The notes under the pieces: generated by a model | The model's input: only the letters and a program-made list of their open reading frames with translations | What the model was told of the DNA's origin: nothing | The model's database searches: none | Translations under genes and position numbers: made by a program | In this document: piece by piece, positions 1-5,116 of the stretch | Layout: every line of letters begins with the position of its first letter | Position numbering within the stretch: position 1 is the stretch's first letter | Source of the DNA: Planctomycetaceae bacterium | GTDB taxonomy: Bacteria > Planctomycetota > Planctomycetia > Pirellulales > UBA1268 | Length of the DNA: 5,116 bases | Reading direction: 5' to 3' | Assembly (NCBI GenBank): GCA_018694455.1 | Contig: JABHNP010000267.1 | Coordinates: 1-5,116 of the forward strand

Positions 1-1457
1 ACAATATTATTGACACCTACAGGCTTCATAAAAAATGCCTGCCTTCCACTTGGAAGGCAACAGTCGCCACCAAGAGACACTTGATCGCCTTGTGCTGTGA
101 TCTCTGGCTCATGCCAGCCCTCAATCTCTTGCTTAAGCCGTGCAACAATATCGGGGTGTTTTGCAGAACATTCGTTTTGTTCGTGGGGATCTTCTGTCAC
201 GTTATACAGTCGCACTGGGGCCTGATCCCACACATGAAGATTGGCATACTTCGTTGTATCTGCTCCGTGATATCGCACAAGGAGTTTCCAATCTCCATCG
301 ACACACCAGAGATATTGGAGCGTTCCATCTGATTGACCAAGCATCATATTATGTGTTGCATTGCAGACACCAAAAACACACGTCCGGGCATCCCGCTTTT
401 CTACATCAAGAAGATTGATACCAGGAAGATCGGCGGGCACTTCCACATCTGCTGCCGCTGCAATAGTAGGAAAGAGATCGATTGCATGGGCAAAACGTTT
501 CGATTGTTCCGGCTTTACTTTGCCTGGCCATGAGATCATGATTGGAGTCCGTATTCCGTTCTCATAGGGTGAACTTTTCGAACGCTGTGCATAGCCTTTC
601 CACAGCTTCTGATTTGGATCGTCGGCATTTGTACTCGGCGCCGCCCATCCGTTATCACAGATGTAGACCACCATCGTATTGTCTGTCAGATTCTTGTCAT
701 CGATGTAACTGAGCAACTCACCACATGTTTCATCAAACCATTCACACATGGCGTAGTACTTGACAAGGTCCGCAGCCCGGCCTTCTTTCTCATACTTTGT
801 AAGCAATCGTTGTGGTGGATTATGTGGTGTGTGTGGCAGAAAGGGTGCGTACCACAACAGAAACGGCTTCTCTTCGGCGACGGCCGTATCGATGAATTGC
901 GTAACTGGTTGCATTCCCTCACGACCAATTTTCAGCCCCGCATCACCATGCCGACCTCTACGTTTTGGATCACCATGGGTCATTCCATCAGTAAACCCAC
1001 CGTCCTGCCACGACCCTTCCCACCACTTTCCAGATTGATGCGCAAGGTAGCCGTGGGCAACAAGTGTTTTGACGAACGTTGGAAATTTATGAAATGATTC
1101 CCGCAACGGCACATCCAGCGCTGCGCGATTCGTAGACCCATCGACATCATTGCCTGTGATGCCATGCTGAAATGGATATCGACCGGTAAGCATTGATGCG
1201 AGTGATGGCCGACACAATGGTGCCGCAACATACCCTCGATCCATAACAAGGCTATGCTCAGCAAGTCTGTCGAGATGCGGTGTCTGGATCACTGGGTGCC
1301 CCATAAACCCGTAATCAGTCCATGCCTGATCATCACTAATGATGACCACAACATTGGGTTGATCTGCGCCGTGTTGATCTGCGCCATAAAGATGGCCTGC
1401 TACACAGATTATCAATGCAATAACACTGACAACTCGACTCGCTCTTTTCCTGACCAT
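1..1457 (-). CDS. Secreted type I sulfatase with divergent maturation motif, 3'-partial
   Basis: The gene starts at the ATG at 1457-1455, eight bases after a GGGAG Shine-Dalgarno sequence, and stays open for 485 codons to the left edge. Residues 1-26 form a signal peptide (basic start, hydrophobic core 9-20, probable cleavage near L-Y-G-A). The sulfatase domain covers about residues 34-420. Visible landmarks are the metal-binding S-D-D-Q (41-44), nucleophile region C-R-P-S-L-A-S-M-L-T-G-R (82-93), G-K-W-W (143-146), P-H-T-P-H (208-212), C-D-N-G (267-270), Y-E-N-G-I-R-T-P (298-305) and L-Y-x-x-x-x-D-P-H-E (417-426). By family knowledge it would hydrolyse sulfate esters, probably on a polysaccharide, outside the cytoplasm; the substrate cannot be read from sequence. 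Two expected active-site residues differ: the Arg of C-x-P-x-R is Leu86, and the His of G-K-W-H is Trp146. Residues after about 465 overlap a terminator-like hairpin and may not belong to the native protein. The family call is firm; catalytic activity is less certain. Confidence 0.94.
   Translation of the reverse strand, partial: MVRKRASRVVSVIALIICVAGHLYGADQHGADQPNVVVIISDDQAWTDYGFMGHPVIQTPHLDRLAEHSLVMDRGYVAAPLCRPSLASMLTGRYPFQHGITGNDVDGSTNRAALDVPLRESFHKFPTFVKTLVAHGYLAHQSGKWWEGSWQDGGFTDGMTHGDPKRRGRHGDAGLKIGREGMQPVTQFIDTAVAEEKPFLLWYAPFLPHTPHNPPQRLLTKYEKEGRAADLVKYYAMCEWFDETCGELLSYIDDKNLTDNTMVVYICDNGWAAPSTNADDPNQKLWKGYAQRSKSSPYENGIRTPIMISWPGKVKPEQSKRFAHAIDLFPTIAAAADVEVPADLPGINLLDVEKRDARTCVFGVCNATHNMMLGQSDGTLQYLWCVDGDWKLLVRYHGADTTKYANLHVWDQAPVRLYNVTEDPHEQNECSAKHPDIVARLKQEIEGWHEPEITAQGDQVSLGGDCCLPSGRQAFFMKPVGVNNI
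30..62 (-). terminator. Rho-independent-type terminator inside the open sulfatase frame
   Basis: On the minus strand, GCCTTCC pairs with GGAAGGC across a 4-base AAGT loop (58-41). The stem extends outward through A-T, T-G and, past one bulged G, C-G and A-T pairs to 62 and 36. Six T residues follow directly (35-30). This is the classic shape of an intrinsic terminator oriented with the operon, and its position after the recognisable sulfatase domain fits the end of the transcript. The oddity is that the sulfatase frame has no stop codon before it. The hairpin would encode residues about 466-474 if translated. Confidence 0.6.
1356..1385 (-). repeat. 15-bp tandem duplication in the sulfatase N-terminus
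   Basis: Two adjacent 15-base copies, GGCGCAGATCAACAC and GGCGCAGATCAACCC, differ at one base. They encode G-A-D-Q-H and G-A-D-Q-P (residues 25-34), just after the signal peptide and before the first beta strand of the catalytic domain. The duplication keeps the frame and doubles a possible signal-peptidase site (Y-G-A and H-G-A). Confidence 0.8.
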
Positions 1458-1465
1458 ATATACTG

Positions 1466-1470
1466 CTCCC
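1466..1470 (-). promoter_or_regulatory. Shine-Dalgarno sequence of the sulfatase gene
   Basis: The minus strand reads GGGAG, followed by eight bases and then the ATG at 1457. Sequence and spacing are both good for ribosome binding and support this start. It lies downstream of the intercistronic hairpin, so the sulfatase can be initiated independently of the DUF1501 gene. Confidence 0.75.
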
Positions 1471-1478
1471 TATTTCGC

Positions 1479-1503
1479 AAAAAGTAGGCACTCTCACCTA
1501 CTT
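1479..1503 (-). terminator. Intercistronic hairpin with T-run (terminator or attenuator)
   Basis: Three bases after the DUF1501 TAA, the minus strand forms a 7-bp perfect stem, AAGTAGG pairing with CCTACTT, around an 8-base loop. It continues into three more T residues, giving TTTTT at the 3' side. The T-run is short and partly paired, so termination is probably incomplete. It sits between two co-oriented genes about 46 bases before the sulfatase ATG, where it could lower sulfatase expression relative to the upstream genes or stabilise the upstream mRNA 3' end. No separate promoter for the sulfatase is evident in the gap. Confidence 0.55.
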
Positions 1504-1505
1504 GG

Positions 1506-2984
1506 TTAACTCAAAATATCATTGACAACATGTGCTTCTTCAACTCCCGTGAGTCGCTGGGACAGACCACGGAACTTGAACGTGAAGCGTTCGTGATCAA
1601 TACCGAGTTGATGCAGAATTGTGGCATTGAGATCACGAATATGAACTGGGTTTTCAACGACGTTGTAAGCGAATTCGTCCGTTCGGCCATAGTCATAACC
1701 CGCTTTGATTCCGCCACCTGCCATCCAGCTTGAAAAACATCGGCCGTGATGATCCCGGCCCGCCGACGGACTCCCTAAGGCACCCTGACTGTACACGGTT
1801 CGGCCAAACTCTCCACCCCACACCACAAGCGTATCATCCAGCATACCCAGGCGTTTCAGGTCTTGTACCAAGGCCGCTGATGCCTGATCGACGTCTCGAC
1901 ATTGTTTGGGCAACTGATTCTTAATCGAAATGTGTTGATCCCAACCACGATGAAACAACTGGATAAACCGCACACCACGTTGAGCCATGCGTCGGGCAAG
2001 CAGACAGTTTGCAGCAAAACTCCCGGGGCGTCGTGCGTCATCACCGTAGAGTTCAAATGTTGATTCTGGCTCATCAGAAACATTCGTCAGATCAGGAACC
2101 GACGTCTGCATGCGATAGGCCATCTCATAGGCCTCAATCCGAGCCAGTGTTTCAGGATCACCCGCCGCAGCAGCGTGCTTTTGATTCAGGTCACCGAGTG
2201 TATCGAGTAATTGACGTCGAGAATCGCGTGAGACTCCGGATGGGTTCTTGAGATACAGTACAGGATTCACACCGGGCCGTAACATGACACCTTGATGGCT
2301 TGAGGGCAGATACCCACTACCCCACAGCCGTGAAAAAAGTGGCTGTCCAGGATTTTTGCCGCTGCCTTGGCTCAGGAGAACCATATAGGCAGGAAAGTCA
2401 TCGCTCTCACGTCCGAGCCCGTAACTAAGCCAGGCACCCAGCGAAGCATGCCCCATCTGCTGTGAGCCGGTATTGATGAACGTTACTGCAGGATCATGAT
2501 TGATCGCCTCGGTCCATAAAGAACGAACGATTGTAATATCGTCAGCAATCGACTGCGTATGCGGCACAATGTCACTGATCCAAGTGCCGTGCTCACCACA
2601 ACGACGACCACCCCACAGTGGCTTGACGACGGGGAAACTTGTTTGACCAGAGGTCATTCCGGTCAATCGCTGCCCACCACGAACAGAGTCAGGAAGATCT
2701 GTCCCATGTAACGAGTCCATGGCTTCGTGATAATCAAAGAGATCAACATGGCTTGGGCCACCAGATTGAAATAAATAAATCACACGCTTGGCTTTTGGAG
2801 CAAAGTGTGGCAGCTCAGGAAGTCCTTCAGACCTCGTTTCTCCAACGGCAGCAGCCGCCTTGTCACTCTTAAGAAGATTCCCGAGTGCAAATGCACCGAG
2901 GCTTACTGCAGAACTGCCCAGCAGTGACCGACGCGTCAGCAGTTGAGCTCGTCGCAGTTCAATATTAAAAGGAAGTGAATGCAT
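1506..2984 (-). CDS. DUF1501 family protein with Tat signal
   Basis: This complete 492-residue protein is of normal length for the family. Its N-terminus has a twin-arginine signal: T-R-R-S-L-L-G at residues 17-23, then a hydrophobic and small-residue stretch (24-38) and an Ala-rich region (42-47), indicating folded export. The DUF1501 domain runs from about residue 60 to the end. Landmarks are S-G-G-P-S-H-V-D-L-F-D (74-84), G-W-D-Q-H (347-351), W-G-G-E-F-G-R-T (389-396), G-R-D-H-H-G (409-414) and R-D-L-N-A-T-I-L (450-457). DUF1501 belongs to the alkaline phosphatase/sulfatase fold superfamily, but no activity is established, so none is assigned. The ATG at 2984 is preferred because it places the RR motif at the usual distance from the N-terminus; no other ATG lies nearby. 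It starts 15 bases after the DUF1553 stop, with no recognisable Shine-Dalgarno sequence, so translational coupling is likely. The stop is TAA at 1508-1506, followed by a hairpin. Confidence 0.96.
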   Translation of the reverse strand: MHSLPFNIELRRAQLLTRRSLLGSSAVSLGAFALGNLLKSDKAAAAVGETRSEGLPELPHFAPKAKRVIYLFQSGGPSHVDLFDYHEAMDSLHGTDLPDSVRGGQRLTGMTSGQTSFPVVKPLWGGRRCGEHGTWISDIVPHTQSIADDITIVRSLWTEAINHDPAVTFINTGSQQMGHASLGAWLSYGLGRESDDFPAYMVLLSQGSGKNPGQPLFSRLWGSGYLPSSHQGVMLRPGVNPVLYLKNPSGVSRDSRRQLLDTLGDLNQKHAAAAGDPETLARIEAYEMAYRMQTSVPDLTNVSDEPESTFELYGDDARRPGSFAANCLLARRMAQRGVRFIQLFHRGWDQHISIKNQLPKQCRDVDQASAALVQDLKRLGMLDDTLVVWGGEFGRTVYSQGALGSPSAGRDHHGRCFSSWMAGGGIKAGYDYGRTDEFAYNVVENPVHIRDLNATILHQLGIDHERFTFKFRGLSQRLTGVEEAHVVNDILS

Positions 2985-2999
2985 AATGAGTAATGAAGA

Positions 3000-5116
3000 C
3001 TACTGTCTGGTTAGAACTTCGCTTAGATTGAGTAACAGCGTTGCTATCTGTGTCCACGCAGCCTGTTCCACCGGATCGACATCTTGTGTCGCAGGATACT
3101 CACCAACAGCAATAACACGCTCTGCATTTCTTGGACTTCTCTGAAATCGTGCTCTTTCGGCAGCTAAGAGCCGTGCAATCAAGTTGATCTCGGAATCCGT
3201 GGGTGGACGTGAACTTATGGATTCAAAGGCCCACTCGATACGTGAACGATCGTCAGGTGTCGATTGCTCCTGCAAAATAGAACTGGCAAACACACGCGCT
3301 GCTTCAGCAAACTGGGGATCGTTCAATGTCACGAGTGCCTGAAGCGGCGTATTCGTCTTACCCCGATCGACCACGCACATTTCACGATTTGGAGCATCAA
3401 AGGCTGCCATGGCAGGATGCGGACTTGTCCGCTTCACGATTGTGTACAAGCTTCGACGATATAATTTTTCACCATGGTCTTGAACAAAGACCTGTTTTGT
3501 CGCCGGCGTACTTCCAAAATGACTTATCTCTTTCCAGAGCCCATGCGGCTGGTACGGGTGAACACTCGGCCCCCCAACACGTGGCACTAGAAGCCCACTT
3601 ACAGCCAATGCCTGGTCACGAATAAATTCTGCAGGAAGTCGAAATCGAGGACCCCGACCAAGCAATCTATTACCCGGGTCAACTGTTATTTGTTCAGCGG
3701 TTGTTGATGATTGCTGTCGATATGTTGCACTCGAAACAATCATCTGAATCAATTCTTTTTGATTCCATTCATGACTGACAAAACGCATTGCCAGATAGTC
3801 AAGCAGGTCCGGATGACTTGGATACTCCCCCTGTGATCCGAAATCAGCTGACGTGGAAACAATCCCTGTTCCAAAAAACAATGCCCAAATACGATTCACC
3901 GCAACGCGTGCCGTCAAAGGATGATTTGAGTCTGTCAACCAGTCTGCAAGATCGAGACGTGTCGGCTGACGTTTTTTTGGATCTTTATTTTCGTTATTTA
4001 ATCTCTCTTCATTGTCCCCGAGACGAAGCGGTGGCAGCACTTGTGGGGTTCGCGGTGTCACACGTATCGATGGTGCATCATATTGACCACGGGTTAAGAC
4101 AAATGTCTCCCGCGGCTTGGAGGAAACATTCATCACCATTGCCGAATGCTTCTTCGTAAGCATATTCTTTCGCTCTTCCAGATTGCTTATCTGTGTTCGT
4201 AGCGAACTCAAAGAAAGTGCTGTCTGTCGAAAGAGTGCAAGCAGCCGTTCTTGGGTGCCCTTGCTCCAGTGCGACTGGTCTGCTGCTAGAGCTGCAGCAA
4301 TGGCATCACCCCACTTGCTCTGGGGATCATGACCCGTAAAAGGACGCACTCTCCATCGGAAAGGAAGCGATTGATTTTTTCCAAAAAAGACAAGCACGCT
4401 CAGGAAAGGTGTTTTTGTTTGATCAACAGGCTGATCGAACGTTAGTGTAAGACGCTGCTTCTGATCTTTTTGTGATGGCTGCCACCAGTGGACGTTTCGT
4501 TCATCGAGCACTGACGGTGCTGCATGGTCATCAGCTGAAGTACTTGCTGTCGCCGTAACAAACTCGCATTGACCATGATAGTCCACCTGATCAGCAGGCT
4601 GATTATTTGCAGACACCAATACGGCTGTCACTTTAGGAACACCGTCAGCAAACGGAGTCAATGCAAGTAATGACTCTTTCATTTCCTCAGCTTTTGTCCC
4701 TGCCGCATCAGGGACCTGCTGGGGATAAAATTCGATCGAAATACCTGATATCGTTTCGCTTGCTTGCTGGGACCCTTGCCGCAATTGCATCGAATGACTG
4801 AATCCAGCCAGACCCTTACTCGGAGCCGACAAAGAGACGGTTCCATCAGAATCAAATTCGTAGGGACCAGGCCGATTCGGCGCCGAAGCGTCGAGTAGTT
4901 CAGCGTCGACGTAACGAAAGCCCTCTCCGCGCACTTCCTCCCGTCTGCGTTCCTCTGCAACCCACTCGTCAAACCCACTTGTTGTATTTGATAATTTAAT
5001 GCGTGCTGCTGCCAGTTCAGCATTCACACTTTTGAGTTCATCTTGAGCCATAACCGTAGAGGCAGACACCTGCGGCATAGCATTTCTGCCAGCATTTCCA
5101 TCAAGCCCACGGTCAT
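3000..5116 (-). CDS. PSCyt/DUF1549-DUF1553 (PSD1) family exported protein, C-terminal part, 5'-partial
   Basis: The 704 visible codons end at a TAG at 3002-3000, and the frame is open through the right edge. The first in-frame ATG (5078) is not a credible start. Residues encoded before it (D-R-G-L-D-G-N-A-G-R-N-A) resemble the linker that follows the PSCyt2/DUF1549 domain in this family, so that domain and any N-terminal cytochrome-like CxxCH domain should lie outside the window. Numbering from the 5078 ATG, residues 11-52 look helical and charged. Residues about 53-250 are probably a beta-rich domain, and about 270-315 are helical. The PSD1/DUF1553 domain covers about 323-692. It is recognised by R-G-x-Y (330-333), L-A-D-W-L (377-381), A-V-N-R-I-W (393-398), G-x-G-I-V (403-407), A-T-Y-R-Q (451-455), L-Y-R-R-S-L-Y (539-545) and T-N-T-P-L-Q-A-L (575-582). 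The family is common in planctomycetes, usually beside DUF1501; its biochemical role is not established. No CxxCH is visible in this part. Family call is firm; function is unknown. Confidence 0.93.
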   Translation of the reverse strand, partial: DRGLDGNAGRNAMPQVSASTVMAQDELKSVNAELAAARIKLSNTTSGFDEWVAEERRREEVRGEGFRYVDAELLDASAPNRPGPYEFDSDGTVSLSAPSKGLAGFSHSMQLRQGSQQASETISGISIEFYPQQVPDAAGTKAEEMKESLLALTPFADGVPKVTAVLVSANNQPADQVDYHGQCEFVTATASTSADDHAAPSVLDERNVHWWQPSQKDQKQRLTLTFDQPVDQTKTPFLSVLVFFGKNQSLPFRWRVRPFTGHDPQSKWGDAIAAALAADQSHWSKGTQERLLALFRQTALSLSSLRTQISNLEERKNMLTKKHSAMVMNVSSKPRETFVLTRGQYDAPSIRVTPRTPQVLPPLRLGDNEERLNNENKDPKKRQPTRLDLADWLTDSNHPLTARVAVNRIWALFFGTGIVSTSADFGSQGEYPSHPDLLDYLAMRFVSHEWNQKELIQMIVSSATYRQQSSTTAEQITVDPGNRLLGRGPRFRLPAEFIRDQALAVSGLLVPRVGGPSVHPYQPHGLWKEISHFGSTPATKQVFVQDHGEKLYRRSLYTIVKRTSPHPAMAAFDAPNREMCVVDRGKTNTPLQALVTLNDPQFAEAARVFASSILQEQSTPDDRSRIEWAFESISSRPPTDSEINLIARLLAAERARFQRSPRNAERVIAVGEYPATQDVDPVEQAAWTQIATLLLNLSEVLTRQ

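Noticed and set aside
81..567. Several overlapping plus-strand open frames of 66-92 codons
   Set aside because: They are antisense to the sulfatase C-terminal half, overlap one another in different frames and look like no known protein.
980..1264. Separate 94-codon minus-strand open frame
   Set aside because: It overlaps the sulfatase in another frame, where the sulfatase motifs are continuous. It shows no family features of its own.
686..1264. Possible frameshift in the sulfatase, because only short minus-strand ATG-to-stop open frames appear here
   Set aside because: Codon-by-codon reading from the ATG at 1457 stays open and in phase to position 1, with family motifs in order. The gene simply has no stop inside the window.
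1395..1406. Possible lipoprotein signal (L-I-I-C) in the sulfatase N-terminus
   Set aside because: The residue before Cys is Ile, not Gly, Ala or Ser, and the Cys lies inside the hydrophobic core. A normal signal peptidase I site near residue 26 fits better.
3788..4159. 123-codon plus-strand open frame, the longest on that strand
   Set aside because: It lies antisense to the conserved start of the PSD1 domain and has no recognisable domain or support as a gene.
4679..5023. 114-codon minus-strand open frame
   Set aside because: It is an out-of-frame shadow within the DUF1553-type gene, whose frame is continuous here.
3000..5078. ATG at 5078 as the true start of the DUF1553 gene
   Set aside because: The frame is open upstream to the window edge, and the residues encoded there resemble the family's linker after DUF1549. 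No convincing ribosome binding site precedes it, so the gene is treated as 5'-partial.

Overview
The window looks like part of a single leftward (minus-strand) operon from a member of the Planctomycetota or a related PVC-group bacterium. The evidence is the gene order, a PSD1/DUF1553 surface-type protein, then a DUF1501 protein with a twin-arginine signal, then a secreted type I sulfatase. This combination is characteristic of planctomycete genomes, which carry many such modules. The base composition appears close to balanced. No species can be named from the sequence.

Layout, in transcription order (right to left). Positions 5116-3000 hold the 3' portion of a large PSCyt/DUF1549-DUF1553-type gene. 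The reading frame is open through the right edge, so its N-terminus, and any cytochrome-like domain, lies outside. After a 15-base gap, positions 2984-1506 hold a complete 492-residue DUF1501 protein. A 48-base gap follows, containing a hairpin with a short T-run and a clear Shine-Dalgarno sequence. Positions 1457-1 hold a sulfatase of at least 485 residues, whose frame is still open at the left edge. Both edge genes are partial, so neither can be read as a simple ATG-to-stop open frame within the window. No gene on the plus strand is supported. There are no RNA genes, mobile elements or CRISPR arrays, and no gene-free stretch longer than 48 bases.

Working together (inference): the sulfatase would desulfate a sulfated substrate, probably an algal or other polysaccharide, outside the cytoplasm. 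The DUF1501 and DUF1553 proteins are exported partners of unproven function that recur as adjacent pairs in these bacteria. The two most notable observations concern the sulfatase. First, its maturation motif reads C-R-P-S-L instead of C-x-P-x-R, and a second active-site position (His of the usual G-K-W-H) is Trp. Second, a strong terminator-like hairpin lies inside its open frame near the C-terminal end, which suggests stop-codon loss, a sequence error or an unusual 3' end. I see no wholly new system here; it is a typical planctomycete module with a divergent sulfatase.
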